The position numbers were made by a program, and so were the translations under genes. Below, in pieces: positions 17,373 to 26,182 of a stretch of DNA of 64,000 nt; the first letter of the stretch is position 1; every line of letters begins with the position of its first letter. The DNA comes from Kordiimonas sediminis. Lineage in GTDB: Bacteria > Pseudomonadota > Alphaproteobacteria > Sphingomonadales > Kordiimonadaceae. Under the pieces are notes generated by a model that worked only from the letters and a program-made list of their open reading frames with translations, ran no database searches and was not told the DNA's origin. The stretch spans positions 434,001-498,000 of the forward strand of contig NZ_BNCI01000001.1 of assembly GCF_014656395.1 (NCBI RefSeq), in the 5' to 3' direction.

Positions 17373-18004
17373 TGACACCCTATGTTTCCAAGATTGACCG
17401 CCGTACTGCCCTGAAATGGCTTTCAGCCGCAGCTGCCACCCTACTGACGGCCCCGCAGATTGCCCGCGCACGGACATATGTAAAAACACCTACCGGATAC
17501 GGCACAGACCCTGACATGCTGAACCCCACATCGCCCTGGGACCGCATCATGACAGAAAGGCAATTGCAGGTTGCTGCGGTGATGACCGACATCATCTTGC
17601 CCGAGGAGCCCCCGCACCCTGCACCAAGCATGATTGGTGTCCCCGACTTTATCAATGAATGGGTCTCAAGCCCCTATGAGCAAACACAGGATGACCAGAA
17701 AATCATTCTTGATGGTCTAGACTGGATTGATGCCGAAGCAAAGCGCCGTTTCAGTGCCGGGTATGCTGAGTGCGGCCATGATGCCCAAGTCACCATGATG
17801 GCGGACATTGCAACCGACACAGACAGCACCTATCACCGGTTTTTTGACCGGTTTAGAACACTAACCCTTGGCGGCTATTACACCACACCAGCCGGGTTTG
17901 AAGACATAGGATATCTTGGCAATGTTCCCATGGAACATTATCCCGGCCCCGCTGACGACATAAAAGCCATGCTGGAAGAGCGTATGAAAAAGATTGGAAT
18001 TTAA
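17372..18004 (+). CDS. Gluconate 2-dehydrogenase subunit 3 family protein (Tat small subunit)
   Basis: A 210-residue small subunit with a twin-arginine leader (DRRTALKWLSAAAATLL, residues 9-25) and the family's conserved body (MTDIILPEEPPHPAPSMIGVPDFINEW...GYYTTPAGFEDIGYLGN). In the family it carries the catalytic GMC subunit through the Tat pathway into the periplasm. Its ATG overlaps the stop of the GMC gene by one base (TGATGA), giving strong translational coupling. Together the two form a membrane-side sugar dehydrogenase that passes electrons to a cytochrome or quinone. Confidence 0.88.
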   Translation: MTPYVSKIDRRTALKWLSAAAATLLTAPQIARARTYVKTPTGYGTDPDMLNPTSPWDRIMTERQLQVAAVMTDIILPEEPPHPAPSMIGVPDFINEWVSSPYEQTQDDQKIILDGLDWIDAEAKRRFSAGYAECGHDAQVTMMADIATDTDSTYHRFFDRFRTLTLGGYYTTPAGFEDIGYLGNVPMEHYPGPADDIKAMLEERMKKIGI

Positions 18005-18005
18005 A

Positions 18006-18650
18006 ATGAAAGCATTTCTAGCAGCAGCCCTATTGTTCAGCACAACAGCTGCATGCGCCGAGGAGAGTACACTTCTCGATGCAAGTCAGTGGCGCCGTTA
18101 CCAAAGCACCGACATATCAGCAGGCTGGGAAGCAAAAGGTGAAACGTTACGTGTTATCGCCAAAGGGGCGGGCGATCTGATTTCTAAAGAAACATACAGA
18201 AACTTTGACCTGACCTTCGAATGGAAAATCTCTGAAGGTGGCAATAGCGGCGTTTTCTTCCATGTGCAGGAGACACCCGATTTGAAACAGGTCTATTTTT
18301 CTGGCCCTGAATATCAACTTCTGGACAATGTCGGACGCGACGAACCCCCGCTTGAACAAGCCGGGGCTCTCTTTGCCCTTTATGCCCCAACAGAAGACAC
18401 CACAAAACCCGTCGGCGAGTTTAATACAAGCCGCCTGATTGTTCAGGGTGATACTGTTGAACACTGGCTAAACGGAAAACTGGTCGTGTCCTATGATATG
18501 GGGTCACAGGACTTTAAAGCAAAAGTGGCCGCCAGCAAATTCTCAAACTGGCCCGCGTTTGCCGCCAAACGGGAAGGTCACATCGCGCTGCAAGACCATG
18601 GGGATCCAGTGACATTCAGAAATATCCGCATCACGCGCCTGCCGGACTGA
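18006..18650 (+). CDS. DUF1080 / 3-keto-disaccharide hydrolase-domain protein, exported
   Basis: A 214-residue protein with a signal peptide (MKAFLAAALLFSTTAACA; signal peptidase I after ACA, or a weak lipobox at Cys18). The rest is a single DUF1080 (PF06439) jelly-roll: LISKETYRNFDLTFEWKISE, GNSGVFFHVQE, GPEYQLLDN, FNTSRLIVQGDTVEHWLNG, GHIALQDHG and VTFRNIRI. This family is now linked to cleavage of 3-keto-glycosides. It begins one base after the small-subunit stop, so oxidation and bond cleavage appear encoded as one periplasmic unit. The exact glycoside is unknown. Confidence 0.87.
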   Translation: MKAFLAAALLFSTTAACAEESTLLDASQWRRYQSTDISAGWEAKGETLRVIAKGAGDLISKETYRNFDLTFEWKISEGGNSGVFFHVQETPDLKQVYFSGPEYQLLDNVGRDEPPLEQAGALFALYAPTEDTTKPVGEFNTSRLIVQGDTVEHWLNGKLVVSYDMGSQDFKAKVAASKFSNWPAFAAKREGHIALQDHGDPVTFRNIRITRLPD

Positions 18651-18665
18651 TGTCATACCTCTTCT

Positions 18666-18710
18666 GTAGCTGACTGCCGGTAGACTTGGACACAGGCAGT
18701 CACACGCTAC
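18666..18710. terminator. Long hairpin between convergent sugar operons
   Basis: GTAGC-TGACTGCC pairs with GGCAGTCA-(CAC)-GCTAC around a 16-base loop: 13 paired bases with one bulge. It lies between the DUF1080 gene and the convergent isomerase gene, so a two-way terminator is likely, although there is no T run. Confidence 0.5.
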
Positions 18711-18718
18711 CAGACCGG

Positions 18719-19630
18719 TTAAACAAGTGGCCTTAAGTGTTCATAGGACACCCTAAGCGCCTGTTTCCGGTCTTCCAGGCTGCCTTCATATTTTTTGTCT
18801 TCAACTTCAATACAGAAGGCACCATCAAAACCCGTTTCCTTTAACCGACCGATGAACTCCGCCCAGTTGATATCACCCTCCCCTGGAATACAGGGGTCAT
18901 GATACTCAAGCGGGTACGCCATCGTGCCCACATCGTCCAAACGGTCCTGATCAATACGCACGTCCTTGGCATGTGCGTGGAATATCCTGTCCTTGAATTC
19001 TTCGAGCGGTTTTAGGTGGTTCATCTGCATCCAGATGAAATGGGACGGATCATAATTCAGACCAAAATAAGGGGTTGGAAAGTCCTGATACATGCGCCGC
19101 CAGATTGATGGACTGCGGGCCAGATTTTTCCCGCCGGGCCATTCATCTTTAGTGAAATACATGGCGCAATTCTCAATACCGATCCGAATTTTCTTGTCTT
19201 CGGCATAGGACAATAAGGGCCCCCATGTTTCAATAAACGTCGGCCAATTACCATCCACCGATTTTGTCCAGTCATTACCGACAAACGTATTCACAACATC
19301 CAGGCCCAAAAGAGACGCTGCATCGATCAGCTTCCGAAGATGTGCCACAGCAATTTCTGCCTCCTCCGCATCCGGCGATAACGGATTTGGGTAATACCCA
19401 AGGGCGCTGATCGCCACCCCTTTAGACGCGCAATATGCCAGAACACGCTCGGCATCTGCCTTAGTGAAACCGTCCACATCCAAATGGGTGACGCCAGCAT
19501 ATTTACGATCGCTCTTTCCCACTGGCCAGCACATGATCTCAACACAATCAAAGCCAGTGTCAGCCGCAAAATCAATGACCTCTTCGAAGGACAAGTCTGC
19601 AAGTATGGCGCTTTGAAATCCAAGTTTCAT
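18719..19630 (-). CDS. Sugar phosphate isomerase/epimerase family (TIM barrel)
   Basis: A 303-residue xylose-isomerase-like TIM barrel (AP_endonuc_2 fold). The metal site is intact: Glu153 (GIENC), Asp194 and His197 (NYDPSH), His218/His220 (HAHAKD) and Glu275/277 (CIEVED). Members interconvert or cleave keto-sugars, and many sit next to Gfo/Idh/MocA oxidoreductases. Here the partner lies one base upstream, forming a two-gene operon that faces the GMC-DUF1080 operon and carries the same operator. Handling of a 3-keto-sugar inside the cell is the likely role. No signal peptide is seen. Confidence 0.88.
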   Translation of the reverse strand: MKLGFQSAILADLSFEEVIDFAADTGFDCVEIMCWPVGKSDRKYAGVTHLDVDGFTKADAERVLAYCASKGVAISALGYYPNPLSPDAEEAEIAVAHLRKLIDAASLLGLDVVNTFVGNDWTKSVDGNWPTFIETWGPLLSYAEDKKIRIGIENCAMYFTKDEWPGGKNLARSPSIWRRMYQDFPTPYFGLNYDPSHFIWMQMNHLKPLEEFKDRIFHAHAKDVRIDQDRLDDVGTMAYPLEYHDPCIPGEGDINWAEFIGRLKETGFDGAFCIEVEDKKYEGSLEDRKQALRVSYEHLRPLV

Positions 19631-19631
19631 A

Positions 19632-20774
19632 TCAGTCCTCCACTTCCACCCATTTTTCCTGGCGGCTGCTGCTTAAGATGGCTTCACACAGTTTGACCTG
19701 ACGGTGACCGGCATCAAACCCGGGAAAAGCGGGATCAACCCCGTTTTGGATGTAATCGTAAAATGCCTTGAAACACTGCTTGAAAGTGTCCGGGTACCCT
19801 TCCGCATGCCCACCAGGGTAGGAAGCGTATGGACGTGCCGGCGCATCCAGCAAGCCCGGGTCCTTTAGCAAAATTTCATTCGGCTTGTCCCGGTGCCCCA
19901 ACCATAGTTCATTCGGGCTTTCACCATCCCACGCAAGCGCACCGTCTGCCCCGGCGATTTCGTAGCGCAAGGCATTTTTGCGTCCCGCCGCCAGTTGGGA
20001 GACATATAAACTGCCCACAGCCCCACCCGACATCCGAAACATGATATTGCCGTAGTCTTCGGTATCAATTGCAACATCTTCGACGCCAGCCGCGCCAGCA
20101 GGTCCACCACTGAATGTGGTGACATCGCCCGTAGGTCGCTTTCTGGTAGGGAAAAAAGTCTGTAAATCAGCAAAAACGCTTGAAATTTTCTGCCCTGTGA
20201 TCATCTCAACCAGGTCCATCCAGTGCGTACCGATGTCCGCCACCGCCCGCAATGCACCGCTTTCAGCAGCGTTCAAACGCCAATTATAATCAGTTTCATA
20301 AAGAAGCCAGTCCTGTGCGTAAGAGCCGTTCACATGAAACAAACGACCCAGTTTACCACCACGAACCAGTGACTGTGCATGAAAATGCAAAGGATAGAAG
20401 CGTAGGTTATAGCACACAGCTGCTGCACAGCCGCTTTTGGCTGCAATTTCCATCAAGGACGCTGTTTCCAAAGAGGTCATGGCCAAAGGCTTTTCGCACA
20501 TCACATGCTTCCCGGCTTCTAACGCGCGTTTGGCATGATCATAATGCAGCAAGTTAGGGGTACAGAGATGGACAGCATCCACCGATGTATCCGCTAAGAT
20601 TTCTTCAAAATCTGCAAATGCTCTGGGCAAACCCATCGCCTTTTTGGCTAGTTCAGACTTCTCAGGACTACTGCCCAAAATGCCGCACACCGTAATACCA
20701 ATACGGGCCAAGGCTTCGGCATGGACAGGCCCCATAAAACCGGTTCCTACTATTGCAGCGTTGATGCCTGTCAT
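19632..20774 (-). CDS. Gfo/Idh/MocA family NAD(P)-dependent oxidoreductase
   Basis: A 380-residue cytoplasmic oxidoreductase. The Rossmann motif GTGFMG is at residues 10-15, the conserved EKP at 94-96, and the putative catalytic pair Asp180 and His184 lies in DIGTHWMDL. No Tat or Sec signal, unlike periplasmic Gfo enzymes. It is first in an operon with the isomerase and driven by a TTGACA promoter whose -10 sits in the LacI palindrome. In context it would reduce an imported 3-keto-sugar to the parent sugar, or oxidise the reverse way; the direction cannot be told from sequence. Confidence 0.9.
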   Translation of the reverse strand: MTGINAAIVGTGFMGPVHAEALARIGITVCGILGSSPEKSELAKKAMGLPRAFADFEEILADTSVDAVHLCTPNLLHYDHAKRALEAGKHVMCEKPLAMTSLETASLMEIAAKSGCAAAVCYNLRFYPLHFHAQSLVRGGKLGRLFHVNGSYAQDWLLYETDYNWRLNAAESGALRAVADIGTHWMDLVEMITGQKISSVFADLQTFFPTRKRPTGDVTTFSGGPAGAAGVEDVAIDTEDYGNIMFRMSGGAVGSLYVSQLAAGRKNALRYEIAGADGALAWDGESPNELWLGHRDKPNEILLKDPGLLDAPARPYASYPGGHAEGYPDTFKQCFKAFYDYIQNGVDPAFPGFDAGHRQVKLCEAILSSSRQEKWVEVED

Positions 20775-20810
20775 TTTGCACTCACCTACTTCAAAGGACT
20801 ATATGCATTG

Positions 20811-20826
20811 ATGTAACCGGTTACAT
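20811..20826. promoter_or_regulatory. LacI-family operator (palindrome 1, copy B)
   Basis: ATGTAACCGGTTACAT, identical to the core at 15579-15594. It lies between the divergent Gfo/Idh and MFS genes and could control both. Confidence 0.8.
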
Positions 20827-20839
20827 TTGCCCTTGTCAA
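20811..20839 (-). promoter_or_regulatory. Promoter of the Gfo/Idh-isomerase operon
   Basis: Read on the minus strand: TTGACA (20839-20834), 17 bases, then TTACAT (20816-20811) inside the palindrome. The boxes and spacing are identical to the GMC operon promoter. Confidence 0.65.
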
Positions 20840-20920
20840 GCCAACGAAATTCAGGTTAGCTCTGATAAAACTGTCATTGCAGACACGGAAATGAAGGACA
20901 GATTTTCTGGGGAGGAAAGT

Positions 20921-22156
20921 ATGGGTAACAAATACTATACACAGCTAAGTATAATGATGTTCCTGCAATTTTTCATTTGGGGGGCTTGGTTTGTTACGCT
21001 TGGAACCTATCTGGCTGCGCAGGGTTTTAGCGGGTCCGACATTGGTACTGCCTATCTGACCAATAATATTGGCGCTATAATTTCCCCATTCTTTATCGGA
21101 CTGATCGCAGACCGTTTCTTTGCCTCAGAAAAAATCATGGCAGTGCTGCATATTCTTGGTGGATGCATATTATATGCAGTCTCTGGCCTTGAAGGCACTG
21201 GCCCGATTATCCTTGGCCTGATGCTATATAATGCCTGCTATATGCCCACACTTGCGCTTGTTAATGCCATTTCTTTCCACCAGATGACAAGCCCGGACAT
21301 CCAGTTTCCAAAAGTCCGCGTTTGGGGGACCGTCGGGTGGATTGTTGCAGGCTTTGCTATTACGTATGGTCTGACACAAATAAACAGTACCGTAGAAGCC
21401 ACCGCGCTTCCGATGAAAATGGCTGCGATTGCCTCAATCATTCTTGGGCTGTTCAGCGTGACCCTGCCCCACACCCCGCCAGGAAAGGTAGGCGAGAAGG
21501 TAACCATTCGAGATGTTCTTGGTCTTGACGCCCTTGTTTTAATGAAAGACCGCTCCTTTGCAATTTTTGCCTTCAGCTCGCTTGCCATCTCCATTCCGCT
21601 GGCTTTCTATTATGCTTTCACTAACCTATATCTGAATGAAATGGGGGTTGAAGGTGCCGCTGCTAAAATGAGTTTCGGGCAAATGTCCGAGGTAGCCTTC
21701 ATGCTTCTGATGCCGCTCTTGTTCCGGCGCCTTGGTGTCAAATGGATGCTGCTGATTGGTATGTTCGCCTGGGTTCTCCGGTATGCGCTGTTCGCGCTGG
21801 CGGCCGACCAGGCCCTTGTCTCCATGCTGTTGGCGGGGATAATTCTGCACGGTATTTGCTATGACTTTTTCTTTGTCACCGGCCAGATATATGTAGACCG
21901 CAAGGCAGGAAAAAAAGTCAGAGCAAGTGCACAGGGTTTTATCACGCTCATGACTTACGGGGTTGGACTTGCCATCGGGTCAAGCCTGTCCGGACGCATC
22001 GTTGACTATTATACCGCCGACGGCGTGCGTGACTGGGGCCAGATTTGGTGGATTCCCTGTATTGTCGCCGGTGTCGTTGCGCTATTGTTCGCCATTTTCT
22101 TCACGGACCGAAGTGCCGAAGAAGCTTCAGAACAGGAAGACAAACTGCACGTCTGA
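20921..22156 (+). CDS. MFS permease, nucleoside:H+ symporter (NupG)-like
   Basis: A 411-residue inner-membrane transporter with about twelve hydrophobic helices. The N-terminus (MFLQFFIWGAWFVTLGTYL) and the loop after helix two (IGAIISPFFIGLIADRFFASEK) match the nucleoside H+ symporter-like branch of the MFS, which also turns up in sugar-utilisation loci. The start at 20921 is set by GGGGAGGAAAG just upstream; an earlier in-frame ATG lies at 20891. It is divergent from the Gfo/Idh gene across the LacI palindrome and is followed by a LacI gene, so import of a 3-keto-sugar or its glucose-like product is the likely task. Confidence 0.87.
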   Translation: MGNKYYTQLSIMMFLQFFIWGAWFVTLGTYLAAQGFSGSDIGTAYLTNNIGAIISPFFIGLIADRFFASEKIMAVLHILGGCILYAVSGLEGTGPIILGLMLYNACYMPTLALVNAISFHQMTSPDIQFPKVRVWGTVGWIVAGFAITYGLTQINSTVEATALPMKMAAIASIILGLFSVTLPHTPPGKVGEKVTIRDVLGLDALVLMKDRSFAIFAFSSLAISIPLAFYYAFTNLYLNEMGVEGAAAKMSFGQMSEVAFMLLMPLLFRRLGVKWMLLIGMFAWVLRYALFALAADQALVSMLLAGIILHGICYDFFFVTGQIYVDRKAGKKVRASAQGFITLMTYGVGLAIGSSLSGRIVDYYTADGVRDWGQIWWIPCIVAGVVALLFAIFFTDRSAEEASEQEDKLHV

Positions 22157-22243
22157 GGACGGTCCAGTAGATTAGCTTGGGGGTTGGCTAGACCAGCCCA
22201 GTCTGTCTATAGTGCGCGCGACCACCATGAGGAGTAGATCGGC

Positions 22244-23245
22244 ATGACGAATATCCGCGCAGTTTCAAAGCTTGCTGGCGTTTCGGTAGCAACCGTTTCG
22301 CGCGCTTTGCGCAAACCGGAAATGGTCTCAAAAAACACACGGGAAAAAGTCCTGTCCGCAGCAAAAACTGCGGGGTACAAACCCAATATGATGGCCAGAA
22401 ACTTCCGTAGCAAAAAAAGCTACTCTGTGATGGTTCTCGTGCCGGATATTTCCAATCCCTTCTTTTCCATGGTTATTCGCGGAGTGCAAACGGCCGCTAA
22501 AAACAAGGGCTATAGCGTCTTGCTGGGCAATACCATGGGCGATGTTGATGCAGAAAATGAACTTGCCCACATGCTCCACACCAACCAGACAGACGGCATC
22601 ATTCAACTTAGTGCCCGTAATCCTCTCGCCCCCGAAGACAGGGGAGATACAGCCGCACCTATTGTCAATTGCTGCGAATGTCTGGGCGACGGCAGTATGC
22701 CGACTGTTTCCCTTGATAATGTTGGGGCATCTAAGGCCATGACAGAGCATTTGCTGACACTCGGGCATAAAAAAATAGCAGTGATAACTGGCCCCTACGA
22801 TAGCCCCCTGACAACAGCACGCCTAAGCGGCTATAGTGCAGCCGTCGAAGCAGCAAATCTTACCGTTGATTATGCCCTTGTGAAAGAAGGGGATTACAGC
22901 CCTGCATCCGGCGCGACTGCAACCAAACAATTACTGGCACAAAGTGTACATCCTACGGCGATCCTGTGTTTTAATGACGAAATGGCTATCGGGGCGATGC
23001 AGTCTATTCGGCAGGCTGGCCATAAGGTGCCTGCAGATATTTCTGTTACTGGTTTCGATGATCTGCCATTATCCGCCTACACACACCCGCCCTTGACTAC
23101 AATTGCGCAACCCACCGAGGAATTTGGGGCCAGTGCCATGGCAATTTTGTTCGACTTGATGGACGGACAGGAGCCAGCAGAGCGAAACCGAATAGTACCC
23201 TACAAACTGATTGTGCGAGACAGTACCGGCCCCGCCAAAAAATAA
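22244..23245 (+). CDS. LacI-family transcriptional regulator (3-keto-sugar regulon)
   Basis: A 333-residue repressor with an N-terminal HTH (residues 3-24; recognition segment VSVATVSRALRKP), a hinge helix (NMMARNFRSKKSY) and a periplasmic-binding-protein-like sensor domain with VLVPDISNPFFSMVIRGV and CFNDEMAIGAM. It follows the MFS gene by 87 bases on the same strand. The two identical 16-bp palindromes in the neighbouring promoters are the obvious targets; none lies before its own gene. The inducer is probably a sugar from this pathway. The ribosome site is GAGGAG. Confidence 0.93.
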   Translation: MTNIRAVSKLAGVSVATVSRALRKPEMVSKNTREKVLSAAKTAGYKPNMMARNFRSKKSYSVMVLVPDISNPFFSMVIRGVQTAAKNKGYSVLLGNTMGDVDAENELAHMLHTNQTDGIIQLSARNPLAPEDRGDTAAPIVNCCECLGDGSMPTVSLDNVGASKAMTEHLLTLGHKKIAVITGPYDSPLTTARLSGYSAAVEAANLTVDYALVKEGDYSPASGATATKQLLAQSVHPTAILCFNDEMAIGAMQSIRQAGHKVPADISVTGFDDLPLSAYTHPPLTTIAQPTEEFGASAMAILFDLMDGQEPAERNRIVPYKLIVRDSTGPAKK

Positions 23246-23300
23246 GCCACAATACCCGTAAACAGTATTAGGTTATAGCGGCGTATACCTGCTGTTTCGA

Positions 23301-24320
23301 TTATTTAGGCCCACCAGTGCTGTGCCGTATCACCAGTTCATACGGCAAAGCAGTGCTCGCGGCATCTCCCGACTGGCGAATACGGCTAATCAGCATCCTT
23401 GCGGCGCAGCCCCCCATCTGACGAATAGGCTGGCGCACTGTTGTCAGTGCCGGCCAGATTTGCCGTGACAAAGGTGTGTCATCGAAGCCGACAACCGATA
23501 CATCATCCGGTACTTTCAGGCCGCGTTCATGCGCCACATGCAGAACCCCGGCTGCCATTTCATCGTTACTGGCAAATATTGCGGAAGGCGGCTGCGGCAG
23601 GGCTAACAGCTCTTCTGCCGCCTTCACCCCTGATTCAAAATCAAAATACCCCTGCTTGACCAGCTCAGGATCCAGATCAAGCCCTGCCGCCTTCAAAGCA
23701 TCCTTGTAGCCATCAAATCTTTGCAGGGCTGCCCCGTGTGTCGGCGTACCCTTTATAAACGCAATGCGCGTCAATCCTGTCCCCAGAATGTAGGCGGTCA
23801 TTTCCTGCGCCGCGGCCTTGTCATCCACATAGACACACAAACCGCCCGATGTTTCCATATATGTCGCAGGAGGGGACACAATAACATGCGGAATACCCGC
23901 GTCGACAAGGCTGTCGATAAGTCCCCTGTGATCGCTCAATGGCGGTGTCAACACCACCCCGTCAAGCCGGGCATCGCGGATTGTCGTCAGTATTTTATCT
24001 GCCAGATGCGGATCATCATACTGACAGGGCTGCAAAACCATCCCGTAGTTTTCGGCCTGTGTTGCAGCCAGAACTCCGGATTGAAGATTGGTCAGATACG
24101 CCGCGCTGGGACTATCATATAATAAAGCTATCAAATAGCTGCGATTACCGGCCAGCCCCCGGGCAGACGCATTGGGCCGGTAGCCAAGCCGTTTCGCAGC
24201 TTCCTCAACTTTTTGTCTGGTCGCAGGCCGTACATTGGGTTCACGGTTCATAACCCGCGAGACAGTTTTAATCGAAACACCTGCCTCGGCTGCAACATCA
24301 TCAATGATTACTTTTGTCAC
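23301..24320 (-). CDS. LacI-family transcriptional regulator (Entner-Doudoroff regulon)
   Basis: A second LacI regulator, 339 residues from a GTG at 24320 (the frame extends to a TTG at 24362, but the extra 14 residues precede the HTH without purpose). HTH: VIIDDVAAEAGVSIKTVSRVMNREP; hinge NASARGLAGNRSY; sensor domain with IFASNDEMAAGVLHVA and VVGFDDTPLS. Its recognition helix (IKTVSRVMN) differs from that of the first regulator (VATVSRALR), which fits two operator types in the window. It is divergent from glk with a palindrome in between, so autoregulation and control of glk, zwf-eda and perhaps ppc are likely. Confidence 0.93.
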   Translation of the reverse strand: MTKVIIDDVAAEAGVSIKTVSRVMNREPNVRPATRQKVEEAAKRLGYRPNASARGLAGNRSYLIALLYDSPSAAYLTNLQSGVLAATQAENYGMVLQPCQYDDPHLADKILTTIRDARLDGVVLTPPLSDHRGLIDSLVDAGIPHVIVSPPATYMETSGGLCVYVDDKAAAQEMTAYILGTGLTRIAFIKGTPTHGAALQRFDGYKDALKAAGLDLDPELVKQGYFDFESGVKAAEELLALPQPPSAIFASNDEMAAGVLHVAHERGLKVPDDVSVVGFDDTPLSRQIWPALTTVRQPIRQMGGCAARMLISRIRQSGDAASTALPYELVIRHSTGGPK

Positions 24321-24433
24321 GTTGGCCCAGTCCCCATATGCCCTTAGTACTGTTTCTGCCAATGGCGTTTCCGATACCCCTGCTGCAAATTCAGATAGAC
24401 CGGAAAAATATCAGAATCAGTGGCTTGCATGTT

Positions 24434-24447
24434 TGATAGCGCTGTCA
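24434..24447. promoter_or_regulatory. LacI-family operator (palindrome 2, copy at lacI/glk)
   Basis: TGATAGCGCTGTCA, one mismatch from the perfect core TGACAGCGCTGTCA found upstream of zwf. It lies in the divergent region between the second lacI gene and glk. Confidence 0.75.
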
Positions 24448-24563
24448 TTTTAGGATAAAAAAATCAGAAACACCAAAATAAAAAGCTATTGCATAGTGAC
24501 TAATGAAAAGTGACTGTTTAAGAGCAATACTGCAGAGGCATGAGTAAGGTAGGAAAAGCGTGT

Positions 24564-25517
24564 ATGAGCAGCAGGACAATCATTGTCGGAGACATTGGCG
24601 GCACTAATGGACGCCTGGCGTTGGCTGACATTCACGAAGATACCCAGACAATCCAGACAATGTATACCTACCAATGTGCTGACTATGCTGGCCTTACCCC
24701 TATGCTGCAGGATTTTATCGCCGATACCGGTGCCAACAATATTACAGGTGCACAGCTCGCGATAGCCGGGCCAACAGGCAGTCGTTCCGGTATGATAACC
24801 AATCTGGGCTGGACAGTGGATGCGGCGATGATGGAACAGGAACTCGGCTTTCAAAACATTCTCTTTATGAATGATTTTGCGGCACTCGCCACCGCGGCAA
24901 GCAGCCTTACCGACAGTCAAACCCTGACTGTGAAGGAAGGGACAGCTGATCCGCGTGGCCCTATTTCTGTCCTTGGTCCCGGCACTGGGTTTGGTGTTGC
25001 GCTCCTTGTCCCAACCGAACAAGCCTGGCACGTCGTACCGACAGAAGGGGGCCATGTAACCTTCTCCCCCGTGACGGAGCTGGAACAAAGCCTGTATAAT
25101 CACCTGAAACAAACAGTGGGGCATGTGTCTGTCGAACTACTTCTTAGCGGTAGCGGTCTGACACAAATCCATCAATTCCTGCTTTCGCGGAACGGTGAAG
25201 TGCCCAGAGATCTATCACCCGCTGACATCACCAGTGCCGCCCTGAACGGCACCGATGCATCCTGTGTGCAGGCGGTTGAGGTATTTTTATCCGCCCTGGG
25301 TAGTGTGGCTGGCGATATTGCCCTGACCCACGGTGCAACGGGCGGCGTCTTCCTTGGCGGTGGTATCCTGCCAAAGATCACACCGTTTCTGGAACGAAGT
25401 GATTTTGCCGACCGTTTTATGGCAAAGGGACACTTGCATGAGTATCTGCAAACTATCCCCGTCCGGTTGATTACTGCCGGTGATGTTGCCCTCATTGGGG
25501 CTGCAATCGCCGCCTAG
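24564..25517 (+). CDS. glk: Glucokinase
   Basis: A 317-residue bacterial glucokinase: phosphorylates glucose with ATP, feeding zwf. The phosphate-1 motif GDIGGTNGRLAL is at residues 9-20, the catalytic Asp lies in FMNDFAALA, followed by LGPGTGFGVALLV and the sugar-contact PTEGGHVTFSP. The start at 24564 is preferred over an in-frame ATG at 24540 because AGGAAAAG lies upstream and GDIGGTN then falls at the usual place. Unlike many alphaproteobacteria, where glk lies inside the zwf-pgl-edd operon, it stands alone on the opposite strand and converges on eda, but carries the same operator. Confidence 0.93.
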   Translation: MSSRTIIVGDIGGTNGRLALADIHEDTQTIQTMYTYQCADYAGLTPMLQDFIADTGANNITGAQLAIAGPTGSRSGMITNLGWTVDAAMMEQELGFQNILFMNDFAALATAASSLTDSQTLTVKEGTADPRGPISVLGPGTGFGVALLVPTEQAWHVVPTEGGHVTFSPVTELEQSLYNHLKQTVGHVSVELLLSGSGLTQIHQFLLSRNGEVPRDLSPADITSAALNGTDASCVQAVEVFLSALGSVAGDIALTHGATGGVFLGGGILPKITPFLERSDFADRFMAKGHLHEYLQTIPVRLITAGDVALIGAAIAA

Positions 25518-25547
25518 CTAACTGCGGAATTGGCTTCTACACGTGTC

Positions 25548-26180
25548 CTACAACAACAATGCTGCCTTGGCCCGTGCAGCCGTTTCCGGATGGTCCGTCC
25601 GCCCGACGTCATTGCGGGCAATAATCCATGATCCGCCGACGACAGGTACATTGCCAAGCTCCAAATATCCTGGCGCTTTCTCAGGCGTGATGCCACCTGT
25701 CGGGCAAAATCTGACATCAGGCAATACAGCATAGAGTGACTTTAAGAACCCCGCTCCGCCTGCGGTTTCAGCCGGGAAGAATTTCAGAAAATCAAATCCC
25801 CAGGCATGGGCCTGCATCGCCTCAGATACCGTGGCAACACCCGGCAGGAACGGCCAGTTAGACGTTTGAGCACTCTCTGCCAGATTAGCCGTCAGCCCCG
25901 GGCTAACACCAAACTTTGCGCCTGCGTGTTGCGCGTCTGAAAGAAGCGCCGCATTCATCACTGTTCCCGCACCCACAATCGCATCCCCCGGCAGGGTATC
26001 CACAACCGCACGAATTTGTGCAATAGCGGTCGGGTGCCGCAGGGTGATTTCAAATACCCGCATCCCGGCATCATAAAGGGTCTGGCACGTCTCTACCGCC
26101 TCCCCAACTGATGAGAAGGACAACACCGGTATGACCGGACCCGCAGCAAAAACAGCTTCTATATCAAAACCTGATGACAT
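25548..26180 (-). CDS. eda: KDPG aldolase (2-dehydro-3-deoxy-phosphogluconate aldolase)
   Basis: A 210-residue class I aldolase splitting KDPG into pyruvate and glyceraldehyde-3-phosphate, the last Entner-Doudoroff step. Glu44 in FEITLRHP and Schiff-base Lys133 in FDFLKFFPAE are intact, as are the phosphate-binding GVSPG and PTGGI segments. It is last in the zwf-pgl-edd-eda operon, starting two bases after the edd stop. Confidence 0.95.
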   Translation of the reverse strand: MSSGFDIEAVFAAGPVIPVLSFSSVGEAVETCQTLYDAGMRVFEITLRHPTAIAQIRAVVDTLPGDAIVGAGTVMNAALLSDAQHAGAKFGVSPGLTANLAESAQTSNWPFLPGVATVSEAMQAHAWGFDFLKFFPAETAGGAGFLKSLYAVLPDVRFCPTGGITPEKAPGYLELGNVPVVGGSWIIARNDVGRTDHPETAARAKAALLL

Positions 26181-26182
26181 AC

